DNA of 64,000 nt from Gemmatimonadota bacterium. Its GTDB lineage: Bacteria; Gemmatimonadota; Gemmatimonadetes; Longimicrobiales; Gaopeijiaceae. Under the pieces are notes generated by a model. The model was not told the origin of the DNA. It was given only the letters and a program-made list of their open reading frames with translations, and ran no database searches. Position 1 is the stretch's first letter, and each line of letters opens with the position of its first letter. Shown here in pieces: positions 8,969 through 17,261 of the stretch. The stretch spans positions 62,001-126,000 of the forward strand of contig JAJDYN010000025.1 in NCBI GenBank assembly GCA_022825135.1, read 5' to 3'. The position numbers and the translations under genes are program-made.

Positions 8969-11900
8969 CTACCTCTGCCGCTCGCGTACCTCGCGCACCA
9001 GCACGCTGCGGCTCACCGCAACCTCCGCGGTGGTCCCGAAGGCCTCCGGACGGACGCGGGACAAGTCTCGCACGATGCTCAGGATGCGCCCGGTCGAGCG
9101 GCTGGTCACGATCGCGCCTTGTCCGCCGCTGTCGCGGTCCAGGGTGGTCGAGCCCTCGGGTCCGGCCAGCGTCACGCGCTCGAGCTCGTCCGCCCATCCC
9201 TCCTCGACCGGAACGGCGAAGAGGAATCCCGCGCCGCCATGGTCAACCTTCTCCGGGGTGAAGCTCATCGAGAACATGCGTCCTCCCGCCGCGTCGATCC
9301 CCTCCAGCCGGTATGGACCGGGTGACGTCGGAAGCTTCACCGGGGTATCCCACTCGAAGACGGGCTCCAGGCGCAATTCGCCGTCGTGAACTCTGCCCCA
9401 CAGCAGCAGCGTTCTTTCGACCGCCCTCCCTGCGGGGGCGGCGGCCGGCGCCGGTGGAAGCCCCATCCTGTACTCGAGCGCCTTCGTGAAGCTGAAATCG
9501 CTGGTCCATGCCGGGTCGCAGTAGGACATGAAGTCCCGGTAGCGAGCCGGACTGATCAGCCTGCCGAAGTCGCCTCCCGTGCTGAAGTCGACCCCCCAGA
9601 CGCCCGTGTATGCGCCGCTGTACGGGTAGTTCGGGTCGGGCCCTCCCGCGCCACAGCCCGGGGCGTGCCGGAGGGTCAGGTTGTGGCCCAGTTCATGGGC
9701 CAGGGTGCTGCCGAAGGGCCCGTCGCCGCGATAGACCCCTTCAACGTGTGACAGGGTCAGGGCGGCCCACCCGCCAATGTAGGCGATGCCCGCAAAGCCC
9801 CACGAGAAGGGATAGCGCGAGGCCGGCCAGGCCAGGATGCCGTGATAGTATTCGTTGGTCCCCCCCGCTTCGATGAAACGGAGCAGGTGGATTTCGTCCC
9901 GAAGCCCGACCCCGCCCTCCTCCGTTGTATCGGCCTGGGTGACGTAGGGCTCGCGCTGCTTGACGTTCAAATCGGAGAGCGGCAACAGAGCCCGGGTCTC
10001 CTGCAGCGCCGCGTGGGAGTCGCTGGCGGCCATGTCCTTCACCAGGGCCGCGACCGCCGCGTTGTCGCCCCTGCTCACCTCGGAGGAGAACGCGACCGGG
10101 ACGAGCGTCACGTCCAAGGTGGGCAGCGTGCGCACGTCCAGTGCCTGCCGACCCGTCGCCGGAATGCGCATCTGGCTGCCCGTGAGCGTCGACAGGGTGC
10201 TGTCCGGGTCGATCTCGACCACCATCTCCAGGCCGGGCTGCATGACGGAATCGGGGATCATGGCGTTGAAGGAGGCGTGCAGGCTGCTCTCGTCCACCCT
10301 TCTGGGAAGGCCGGAAGGCGGGGTCATGTCGGCAACGTGGATCTCCTCGTCGTCGAGATAGAAGGTGGCCCGCGCCGCCGGGCGATAAGAGTTCAGGAAG
10401 TCGGCGGTCACGAAGACCCGCAGCAGCGCCTCGCGGTCCGCGATCAGCGGCACCTTGCCGGCGTAGGACTGGGTAGCCTGGACGAGGTAGGCGGCCTGTG
10501 TTTCGACCTTCAGATCCGGGGGGTTGACCAGCACCAGCGGGTCGCCGGCCACGGGCGTCATGCCCTCGAAGCAGGGGCCGGCGCCGCACAGGTCCTCAGG
10601 CGCGGCCGGCAGGGAGTCGAACTGGATGTACTGCGAGACGCTGCCTTCCCGACGGGTCACCGCAACCAGTCGGCTGAGGGTGTCGCCCGCGGCGATCGAG
10701 ACGACCGTCGAGCGCGGCTCACCCCCGCGGGCGCCGAACACGAGGCGCATGTCGAACGGGGCGCCCTCCCTCACCGCGATACCGATCTGAGCCGGTCCCT
10801 CCGCCAGCGGATCCTCGTTGTCCGTTCTCACGGCTTCCAGCGTAAGCGGGAACGGATCGGTCAGATTGTCCTCCAGCCAGACGATTTCGAGTCCCGTCAT
10901 GCCCGCGAACAGGCCGCGGGGCAACTCCGTCAGCGAGTTGCCGAACAGGGAAAGCAACTCCATGTCCGGTGTGTTCCGGAAGACGCCTTCCGGCAAGGTC
11001 GCCAGCCGGTTGCGTTCCACCCAGAACTCAGTGAGCATGCCGAGTTTGTCCAGGAGACCAGCGGGCAGTTCGGTCAGGCGATTGTACGAGATGTCGAGAT
11101 GGTCGAGATCGGTCAGGCCGTCGAAAACGCCTTCGGGCAGTTCAGCCAATCGATTCCAGTACATGACCAGCGTATCGAGGCCGGCAAGGTTGGTGAACGC
11201 GCTGTCCGGCAGCTCGGTCAGCCGGTTTCGGTAGATCGAGAGGTGATTCAGCTCGGTGAGGTTGTCGAACACGCCGTCAGGCAGGCTGGCCAGCCGGTTT
11301 CTGCTGAAGTACAGGTTCCTCACGCTGGCGATGTTGTCGAAGACGCCGTCGGGCAACTCGGTCAGGCGGTTGCCGGAGAGCGTCAGGAACTCCAGGCTGG
11401 TCAGATCGTCGAAAGCGCCTTCAGGCAACGAAGACAGCAGGTTCCCCGACAGATCGAGGGCTTTCAGCTCGGTGAGATTGTCGAAAACGCCCTCGGGCAA
11501 CGTCCCCAGCGCGTTGAATTCCAGCCAAAGCGTATCGAGCGCCGTCAGATCAGCGAAGATCCCCTCGGGCACGGTGGTCAGCCAGTTGTCGTCGAGATAG
11601 AGCTTCTTCAGGGCCGTGAATCCCGCGAAGCTGCTGTCGGGCAGTGCGGTCAGCGCGTTGCCCGAAAGATCCAGGTGTACCAGCCCCGTCAGCGTTGCGA
11701 AGACGCTTTCCGGCAACGATGCGAGCAGGTTCTGCTCGAGATTCAGCGTGTCCAGGCTTGCGACATCGGCGAAGACGCTGTCCGGCAGCCCTCTCAGGAA
11801 GTTGTGGCTGAGATCCAGGAACACGAGGCCGCTCAGCCCCTCGAAATCACCATCCCTGAGGGAGATGATGCGCTCGTCCTCCCCGTCGGCTCCGGCCATG

Positions 11901-12526
11901 TCCATGAACGTCATGCCCCTTCCGCCGGGACCGGACGGCCTGGAAGGGCACGCGCTCGACTCGCCGGCGCGTTCATGCTCATCACCCGTCGCCTCCGTAC
12001 AATCGAGGGCCGACGCGGAGGTCGTGTCCTCGTGCGGACCGCTGACGTCAAGACGCCTGAGACGCGCAAGCAGTCCGGCGCTCACCTGTGCGCAGTCTTC
12101 ACGGTTGGTCGCGGCCATGAGCGCGTCCCGAACCTGTGGAGTTCGACCGCAGACACCGTCGGTCGAGGAGTTGTTCACCGACGCCTGCACCACGGCGCTC
12201 AGGTCTCCGGCCACGACCGTGATCGCAGCCGTCCCCGTCGAGACCGCAGTCGCTACGCCATCCCGACTCACCGAAACGACCGAGGCATCGTCGCTTGTCC
12301 AGGTGAACGGCGCGCGCAAGGCGTTGCCGTGCCGGTCCAGCACGGTCACCGTGAGTTCCACCGTCTCCCCCGGGACACGGAGTTCGACCGTGGCCGGTGA
12401 GATCGCGAGCGAAGCCGCGCGCGGCGGCTCGGGCTCGGTGACGTCCTGGACATCGCCACACGCGATCAGCGCCGCCAGCGCCAGGCCCGTGGCAAGGCGC
12501 TTCGGATGATGCGAAAACAGGCTCAT
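8969..12526 (-). CDS. surface lipoprotein: Ig-like domain, 14 leucine-rich repeats and a metzincin-like zinc protease motif
   Basis: The ATG at 12526 is chosen over an upstream frame extension because it gives a clean signal with lipobox LAALIACGD; the product is then 1185 residues. Domains in order are as follows. A BIG2-like Ig domain lies at about 45-115 (LAISPATVELRVPGE, FTWTSDDASVVSVSRDGVAT). About 14 leucine-rich repeats of 24 residues (consensus LPxGVFDNLTxLxxLxLxxNxL) lie at about 215-555. A beta-rich linker follows. A protease-like region holds HELGHNLTLRH (first His about residue 944) with a downstream FMSY that could be the Met-turn. This pattern, HExxHxxxxxH, supplies three zinc ligands in metzincins, here without the usual Gly. 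The repeats probably bind a protein or glycan target for a secreted peptidase. The gene stands alone between convergent and divergent neighbours. Whether it is active, and which peptidase family it belongs to, are unproven. Confidence 0.8.
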   Translation of the reverse strand: MSLFSHHPKRLATGLALAALIACGDVQDVTEPEPPRAASLAISPATVELRVPGETVELTVTVLDRHGNALRAPFTWTSDDASVVSVSRDGVATAVSTGTAAITVVAGDLSAVVQASVNNSSTDGVCGRTPQVRDALMAATNREDCAQVSAGLLARLRRLDVSGPHEDTTSASALDCTEATGDEHERAGESSACPSRPSGPGGRGMTFMDMAGADGEDERIISLRDGDFEGLSGLVFLDLSHNFLRGLPDSVFADVASLDTLNLEQNLLASLPESVFATLTGLVHLDLSGNALTALPDSSFAGFTALKKLYLDDNWLTTVPEGIFADLTALDTLWLEFNALGTLPEGVFDNLTELKALDLSGNLLSSLPEGAFDDLTSLEFLTLSGNRLTELPDGVFDNIASVRNLYFSRNRLASLPDGVFDNLTELNHLSIYRNRLTELPDSAFTNLAGLDTLVMYWNRLAELPEGVFDGLTDLDHLDISYNRLTELPAGLLDKLGMLTEFWVERNRLATLPEGVFRNTPDMELLSLFGNSLTELPRGLFAGMTGLEIVWLEDNLTDPFPLTLEAVRTDNEDPLAEGPAQIGIAVREGAPFDMRLVFGARGGEPRSTVVSIAAGDTLSRLVAVTRREGSVSQYIQFDSLPAAPEDLCGAGPCFEGMTPVAGDPLVLVNPPDLKVETQAAYLVQATQSYAGKVPLIADREALLRVFVTADFLNSYRPAARATFYLDDEEIHVADMTPPSGLPRRVDESSLHASFNAMIPDSVMQPGLEMVVEIDPDSTLSTLTGSQMRIPATGRQALDVRTLPTLDVTLVPVAFSSEVSRGDNAAVAALVKDMAASDSHAALQETRALLPLSDLNVKQREPYVTQADTTEEGGVGLRDEIHLLRFIEAGGTNEYYHGILAWPASRYPFSWGFAGIAYIGGWAALTLSHVEGVYRGDGPFGSTLAHELGHNLTLRHAPGCGAGGPDPNYPYSGAYTGVWGVDFSTGGDFGRLISPARYRDFMSYCDPAWTSDFSFTKALEYRMGLPPAPAAAPAGRAVERTLLLWGRVHDGELRLEPVFEWDTPVKLPTSPGPYRLEGIDAAGGRMFSMSFTPEKVDHGGAGFLFAVPVEEGWADELERVTLAGPEGSTTLDRDSGGQGAIVTSRSTGRILSIVRDLSRVRPEAFGTTAEVAVSRSVLVREVRERQR
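10850..11885 (-). repeat. leucine-rich-repeat coding tandem, about 14 units of 72 bases
   Basis: Within the lipoprotein gene, a 72-base unit recurs about 14 times, each encoding one 24-residue leucine-rich repeat. On the plus strand units show recurring words such as TCGAAAACGCC, TCGGGCAACT and CGGTCAGGCGGTT. Units differ at many positions, so the array is old or diversifying rather than a recent expansion. Neighbouring units 8 and 9 (both LPDGVFDN) are the most alike. Confidence 0.85.
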
Positions 12527-12783
12527 GCTACATTCGCCTCGACTATTTGTTGGCGCATTCCAACTCCATGTGGCGCCCGTGCCGGGTGGACCGATTGTCG
12601 CCCGGCCGGCTGCATCCTCAGGCAATCAGGGGGATCGACGATACCCGCAGGTTCGGCACCGACGCAAGGGGGCGACACCTTGCCGTGACAGGGCCTGCGA
12701 ACACATCCTTTCGCGGCGGCACTGCCGGTGACATGAGCCCGACCCAATGGCCGTTGAGACGCTCTGACAGGACGGACAGACCC

Positions 12784-13116
12784 ATGGGTTTTCGTGACTC
12801 GATCGCAGACGAAATCCAGTGCTCGCGGTGCGGCGAACTCCGCGACCGCAGCGATGTCGACCGGCTGCTCTGGTGTGCGGGCTGCCGCGTCCGCGCACGA
12901 CTGATCGCGGCTCGCAAGGCACGCATCGCGGCGACGGGTCTGGCGGCCATCGTGGCGGGCTACATCTGGGGCGTCATTCGCCCGACCGACGTGGTGATCG
13001 GGGGCTGGATCGCCACCGTCATCGCGGCCTACTGGATCGGCGGCAGGCTGGCCCGCGAGATCTTCTACGGCATCGAGCGTTCCAACCGGAAACGCTATCC
13101 CGGCAGCGGCGGGTGA
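12784..13116 (+). CDS. small zinc-ribbon membrane protein, unknown function
   Basis: This is a 110-residue product with a zinc-ribbon-like N-terminus of two Cys pairs (CSRCGELRDRSDVD, then CAGCRVRAR), followed by two hydrophobic segments (ATGLAAIVAGYIWGVI and VVIGGWIATVIAAYWIGG) and a basic tail (ERSNRKRYPGSG). The ATG at 12784 follows AGGACGG; an in-frame ATG at 12733 would add 17 residues. I do not recognise the family. The layout suggests a small inner-membrane protein with a cytoplasmic zinc finger. It sits alone between the divergent LRR lipoprotein and the glutaryl-CoA dehydrogenase gene, with no obvious partner. Strong coding bias and good motif spacing support it being real. Confidence 0.6.
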   Translation: MGFRDSIADEIQCSRCGELRDRSDVDRLLWCAGCRVRARLIAARKARIAATGLAAIVAGYIWGVIRPTDVVIGGWIATVIAAYWIGGRLAREIFYGIERSNRKRYPGSGG

Positions 13117-13228
13117 GGTAGCCGCAACTTCCCCGACGGGCACCCGGCAATCCGGTCTCGGAGTCAATCTGCTTTTTCATTAGGTTCCCTTCGCACCTGA
13201 GATAGCTTCGGCGACAAAGGCACCCTTT

Positions 13229-14413
13229 ATGGCAGAGAGATTCCAGGGATTCGACTTCTACGATCTGGATTCCGTTCTCAGCGAAGAGGAGCGGATGATC
13301 CGGGACGCCATCCGGGAGTGGGTGGAGGAGGAGGTCATCCCGATCATCGGAGAAGCCTACTACGAACGGAGGTTTCCCCGCTCACTGATTCCCGGCCTGG
13401 GCGAGCTGGGGGTCCTGGGGGCCAACCTGCCGGAGGAATACGGGTGCGCCGGACTCAACAACGTCGCCTACGGGCTCATCATGCAGGAGCTCGAGCGCGG
13501 AGACTCGGGGCTGCGTTCGTTCGTGTCGGTGCAGGGCGCCCTGGTCATGTACCCCATCCATGCCTTCGGCTCTGAAGAGCACCGCCGCGAGTGGCTTCCC
13601 CGCCTGGCCTCGGCGGACGCCATCGGATGTTTCGGCCTGACCGAACCCGACTACGGCTCCAACCCCGCCGGGATGATCACCACGGCGAAGAAGACCGCCG
13701 ACGGATGGGTGCTCAACGGCACCAAGATGTGGATCACCAACGGCTCCATGGCCGATGTCGCGGTCATCTGGGCGCAGACCGACGCGCCCGGCAACCCCAG
13801 GGGCATCCGCGGGTTCGTCGTCCCCACCGACACCCCCGGCTTCAGCGCGCGCGACCAGACCGGGAAGCTCTCGCTGCTCGCCTCGGACACCAGCGAGCTC
13901 GCGCTGCAGGACGTACACGTCCCGGACGACGCACTCATGCCGGGCAGCACGGGTCTCAAGAGCCCGCTCATGTGCCTGACCCAGGCGCGCTACGGGATCG
14001 CGTGGGGCGTGGTGGGCGCCGCCATGGCCTGCTTCCACGAGGCGCTCGGCTACAGCACGCAGCGGGTCATGTTCGACACCGTGATCGGCGCCAAGCAGAT
14101 CCAGCAGGTGCGCATCGCCGACATGCTCACCGGCATCACTCAAGGCCAGCTGCTGGCACTGCAGGTCGGCCGCCTGAAGGACGAGGGCAAAGTGACGCCG
14201 CAACAGGTGTCGCTGGCCAAACGGGCCAACTGCCACATGGCGTGCGAGGTGGCGCGGGAGGCCCGGCGGCTGCTGGGCGCCAACGGCATTCTGGTGGAGT
14301 ATTCGGCCATGCGCCACATGGCCAACCTGGAGTCGGTGTACACGTACGAGGGTACGCACGACATCCACTCCCTCATCCTGGGACAGGCGATGACCGGGCT
14401 GTCCGCCTTCTGA
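13229..14413 (+). CDS. gcdH: glutaryl-CoA dehydrogenase (acyl-CoA dehydrogenase family)
   Basis: This is a 394-residue FAD enzyme. Glutaryl-CoA dehydrogenases oxidise and decarboxylate glutaryl-CoA to crotonyl-CoA in lysine, tryptophan and aromatic acid degradation. The sequence has the family hallmarks GDSGLRSFVSVQGALVM, with R95 at the position of the substrate-carboxylate-binding arginine, CFGLTEPDYGSNPAGM for FAD binding, and YEGTHDIHSLILG with catalytic base E374. These separate it from ordinary short-chain acyl-CoA dehydrogenases. The ATG is preceded by AAAGG. It appears monocistronic; tRNA-Lys follows about 55 bases after the stop. No electron-transfer flavoprotein or other lysine-pathway gene is nearby. 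Decarboxylating versus non-decarboxylating activity cannot be settled by inspection. Confidence 0.9.
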   Translation: MAERFQGFDFYDLDSVLSEEERMIRDAIREWVEEEVIPIIGEAYYERRFPRSLIPGLGELGVLGANLPEEYGCAGLNNVAYGLIMQELERGDSGLRSFVSVQGALVMYPIHAFGSEEHRREWLPRLASADAIGCFGLTEPDYGSNPAGMITTAKKTADGWVLNGTKMWITNGSMADVAVIWAQTDAPGNPRGIRGFVVPTDTPGFSARDQTGKLSLLASDTSELALQDVHVPDDALMPGSTGLKSPLMCLTQARYGIAWGVVGAAMACFHEALGYSTQRVMFDTVIGAKQIQQVRIADMLTGITQGQLLALQVGRLKDEGKVTPQQVSLAKRANCHMACEVAREARRLLGANGILVEYSAMRHMANLESVYTYEGTHDIHSLILGQAMTGLSAF

Positions 14414-14467
14414 CCTTGACCCCCGACCCGGCGCGGCGCAGGTTACCTGCCCGGCGCGACATTGCCC

Positions 14468-14540
14468 GCCTCGCTAGCTCAACTGGTAGAGCAACTGACT
14501 CTTAATCAGTAGGTTCGGGGTTCGAGTCCCTGGCGGGGCA
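14468..14540 (+). tRNA. tRNA-Lys (CTT anticodon)
   Basis: A complete cloverleaf can be folded by eye. The acceptor stem GCCTCGC pairs with GCGGGGC through one G-U pair. The D-stem is GCTC/GAGC, the anticodon stem ACTGA/TCAGT with loop CTCTTAA places CTT at 14501-14503, and the T-arm carries TTCGAGT. The discriminator base is A at 14540, and the 3' CCA is not encoded. Confidence 0.95.
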
Positions 14541-14562
14541 TTGCCGGTAACCGGAGACCCAC

Positions 14563-15351
14563 ATGTACGCTCCTCTGCCGGACCCCCGACGGTGGGCGTC
14601 CGGTCGCCTTCTCGGCGTCAGCCTGTTGATCGTCGCCGCGTCCGCATGCGGAACCCGGGACGAGGCGCCAGGTGGGGCCGGCGCGGTCGATTCCCCGGCG
14701 GCGCAGCTGGTCGAGCGCTCCATCGCCTTCCACGACCCCGAGGGAGTGTGGGGCTCGCGCGCCATTGAAATGGTCTGGTTCGGGACCGGTTCGGACGGCG
14801 GCGAGCGCGTCTCGGTGGATCTCAGCTTCGGTTCGGACGAGAGCGACTTTGCTTTTTCCGGCCGCTATGCGGGATCGAGTATCGAATACGAGGTTTCGGG
14901 CGAGGTCTGGGCCGCCACGGTCGACGGCGACGGTTCACCGGACGGGGAGACCCTCGCTCGCATGCGGCTCGACCGCGAGGACGGCGTCTTCTGGCGCAGC
15001 TACTACGGCTTCCTGGCCGGCCTGCCCATGAAGATCGCGGACCCGGGCGCCCGTCTGGTACCGGAGGTGGCGGAGACGACGTTCGAAGGGCGGGACGTCC
15101 ACTCGGTGCGGGTGACCTACGATCCGGAGGTGGGCGGCGACACCTGGTACTTCTACTTCGATGCGGACACCGCGGAGCTCGTGGGCTGCCGCTTCTACCA
15201 CGACGAGAGCGCCAACGACGGAGAGTACATCACGTTCGAGGGGCTGGCCGAAGGGGGCGGCCTGCGCCTGCCGCGCTACCGCGAGTGGTACACCAACGCC
15301 GGCGACCGCTTTCTGGGCTCGGACGAGATCCGAGCCGTCACCGTGAGATGA
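14563..15351 (+). CDS. hypothetical lipoprotein, DUF6503-like
   Basis: This is a 262-residue secreted protein with signal peptide and lipobox (VAASAC, Cys about residue 29). The mature part starts with the pattern LVERSIAFHDPEGVWGS and contains beta-rich segments (FEGRDVHSVRVTYDPEVGG, DTWYFYFDADTAELVGCRFYHD) resembling DUF6503, a family of outer-membrane lipoproteins of unknown role whose fold may recall LolA/LolB-type lipid carriers. No catalytic residues are evident. It starts 22 bases after tRNA-Lys and ends convergently, 33 bases from the amidohydrolase gene. The family match is from memory of the pattern and is moderate. Confidence 0.6.
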   Translation: MYAPLPDPRRWASGRLLGVSLLIVAASACGTRDEAPGGAGAVDSPAAQLVERSIAFHDPEGVWGSRAIEMVWFGTGSDGGERVSVDLSFGSDESDFAFSGRYAGSSIEYEVSGEVWAATVDGDGSPDGETLARMRLDREDGVFWRSYYGFLAGLPMKIADPGARLVPEVAETTFEGRDVHSVRVTYDPEVGGDTWYFYFDADTAELVGCRFYHDESANDGEYITFEGLAEGGGLRLPRYREWYTNAGDRFLGSDEIRAVTVR

Positions 15352-15384
15352 TGCGCCCTTCGCTGGAAGTCCCCTCCCACCCGC

Positions 15385-17091
15385 CTACATCGAGAATACC
15401 GACCTGCCCCGCGAGAACGTCTCCAGGATCGGGATGAACTCCAGGTTCGCCGGGTCCGCGGTCAGCGGGTTCTCGTCCAGGATCACCAGGTCGGCCTGCT
15501 TGCCGACGGTAATGGAGCCCTTGGTGTCCTCCTCGAAGTACTGGTAGGCGCCCCCGAGCGTCACCGCGTGCAGCGCCTGCATCACCGTCAGCCGCTGATG
15601 CGGTCCCAGGATGTGCCCGCTACGGGTCTTGCGGTTCACCGCGATCGACACCAGGCGCATCATGTGCGGCGGGACCACGGACGCGTCGTTGTGGATGGTG
15701 AAGTTCACTCCCCGTTCCAGCGCCCAGCCCATGGGGCTGGTGTTGTTGCCCCGGTACTCGCCGAAGCTGATCCGGTGCCAGTCGCCCCAGAAGAAGGCGT
15801 GCGCCGCGAAGAACGACGGAACGATGTTCAGCACGGCGGAGCGATCCAGCTGGTCGTCGCGCATGAGCTGGGCGTGGATGATGACGGAGCGGTGATCGGG
15901 CATCGGATCCATGCCCGCAACCGCCTCGTCCACCCCGTCGATCATCAGGTCCATGGCCGCGTCGCCGTTGGCGTGGACGATGATCGGAATGCCTCCCCGG
16001 ATGAGCTCGGCCGCGGCGGACTTGTATTCGCCGGGGACCATGACGCCGTAGGCCACGTAGTCCGGCGGGGCTCCCGGCGGGCCTTCCTCGTAGGGGATCG
16101 TGACCCATGCCGTGCGGCCCTGCGGGGAGCCGTCGAGCATCAGCTTCACCCCGCCGATCCGGAAGCCGCCCTGGTAGTCGCGCCTGTAGCCTATGCTTGC
16201 CAGGTCCGTGGGCGTCTCGTTGAAGCGCGCGAAGGCCGCGACGTCCGCCTTGAATGGCTCGCGGTTCGCGGCCGCCTGGAACGCCTCGGCCTGCGCCGGG
16301 CCGGTGCCGCCGTCCTGGATGGTGGTCGTGCCGTGGCTCAGGTAGATGTCGATCGACCGGCGAATGAGGTCGTCGAGTTCCTCGCCCGACGGGGTGGCGC
16401 GACGATCGAATGCGAGCAGTCCGCGGGCGGTCTCCTCCAGCACTCCGTTGGGCTCCATCGAGCCGTCCATGCGCCGCACGTGGCCGCCCGGCGGATCGGG
16501 GGTGTCGGCGGTGATGTTGCTGGCCGCAAGCGTGGCGGAGTTGGTCGTGGTGAGGTGTCCCGACACGTGGGTGAGGATGATGGGATGTTCGGTCGACGCG
16601 CGGTCGAGGTCCTCGCGCGTGGGATGCCGGCCCTCTTCCAGCAGCGAGTCGTCGTAGCCGCGCCCGGTCACCACCTCTCCGGGCGGGATGTCGTGCTCGT
16701 CGATCCACGCACGGACCTTGCGCACGATGTCGTCGATGTTGTTGACGTCGCCCACCGGCGGCGGGTGCAGCCCCAGCGACGTCTGGTCGCGCCCCGCGCC
16801 CAGGAAGTGGCCGTGCGAGTCGATGAAGCCGGGGAGAAGCGCGTTGTCCCCCAGGTCGACCACCCGGGTCGATGGCCCCTGAAGGGCCATCACGTCGTTC
16901 ATCGATCCGGCCGCCACGATGGTCTCGCCGCGCACCGCGACCGCCTCCACCGTGGGTTGCTGCGGATCCATGGTGACGATGTTGTCGCCGTGGAAGATCG
17001 TGTCCGCGGGGTCGGCCTGCGGAGCACAACCCGCGAGCACGACGGAAAGGGTAACCGCGAAAACGGTGAGGGCGTGACGGGACCTGCGCAT
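15385..17091 (-). CDS. amidohydrolase lipoprotein (YtcJ-like, amidohydrolase family 3), paralogue A
   Basis: This is a 568-residue metal-dependent hydrolase with an export signal and lipobox (LAGCAPQ, Cys22), so it is probably anchored in the periplasm. The amidohydrolase fold is seen in NIVTMDPQQPTVEAVAVRG (N-terminal beta-sandwich), GFIDSHGHFLGAG with the HxH metal motif, the region IIVHANGDAAMDLMIDG, and the C-terminal KGSITVGKQADLVILDENPL. YtcJ-like enzymes hydrolyse N-substituted amides, but few substrates are known. It is transcribed divergently from xsc, with 170 bases between them. It is a clear paralogue of the amidohydrolase at 20490-22217, sharing the motif order, the YDDSLLE/YDDTLLE segment and FTIHNDAS/FTVHDDTP. 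Location beside a taurine pathway suggests cleavage of a taurine-containing amide, but that is inference. Confidence 0.85.
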   Translation of the reverse strand: MRRSRHALTVFAVTLSVVLAGCAPQADPADTIFHGDNIVTMDPQQPTVEAVAVRGETIVAAGSMNDVMALQGPSTRVVDLGDNALLPGFIDSHGHFLGAGRDQTSLGLHPPPVGDVNNIDDIVRKVRAWIDEHDIPPGEVVTGRGYDDSLLEEGRHPTREDLDRASTEHPIILTHVSGHLTTTNSATLAASNITADTPDPPGGHVRRMDGSMEPNGVLEETARGLLAFDRRATPSGEELDDLIRRSIDIYLSHGTTTIQDGGTGPAQAEAFQAAANREPFKADVAAFARFNETPTDLASIGYRRDYQGGFRIGGVKLMLDGSPQGRTAWVTIPYEEGPPGAPPDYVAYGVMVPGEYKSAAAELIRGGIPIIVHANGDAAMDLMIDGVDEAVAGMDPMPDHRSVIIHAQLMRDDQLDRSAVLNIVPSFFAAHAFFWGDWHRISFGEYRGNNTSPMGWALERGVNFTIHNDASVVPPHMMRLVSIAVNRKTRSGHILGPHQRLTVMQALHAVTLGGAYQYFEEDTKGSITVGKQADLVILDENPLTADPANLEFIPILETFSRGRSVFSM

Positions 17092-17261
17092 GATTCCCTC
17101 CGGGCCTGCTTGAGACTGACTCCGCCACCGTACGCCGGTGCCTCACGCCCCGTCAAGCCGGAGCCCCGGCGCGGTACCCGCAGCGCCTTGCCAGCGGCGG
17201 CGGCACGCGCCTACTTACTTGACACGGATTCCCGGGAACGCCCAGCACGGCGAGGCTGCAC
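17092..17261. promoter_or_regulatory. divergent promoter region between amidohydrolase A and xsc
   Basis: These 170 bases separate two divergent genes and should hold both promoters. A perfect TTGACA lies at 17219-17224 on the plus strand. The hexamer 17 bases further (CCAGCA) is a poor -10, so if this is a promoter it needs an activator or a different sigma factor. No clear operator palindrome is visible. Confidence 0.4.

Noticed and set aside
10850..11885. Regularly spaced repeat that might be taken for a CRISPR array
   Set aside because: The 72-base period is in frame with the gene and encodes 24-residue leucine-rich repeats; there are no constant repeats with unique spacers and no cas genes.
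9842..12400. 852-codon plus-strand open frame opposite the LRR lipoprotein gene
   Set aside because: Antisense shadow: repetitive Gln/Arg/Val-rich product mirroring the LRR array, no family pattern, no ribosome site. The minus-strand product has a lipobox and clear domains.
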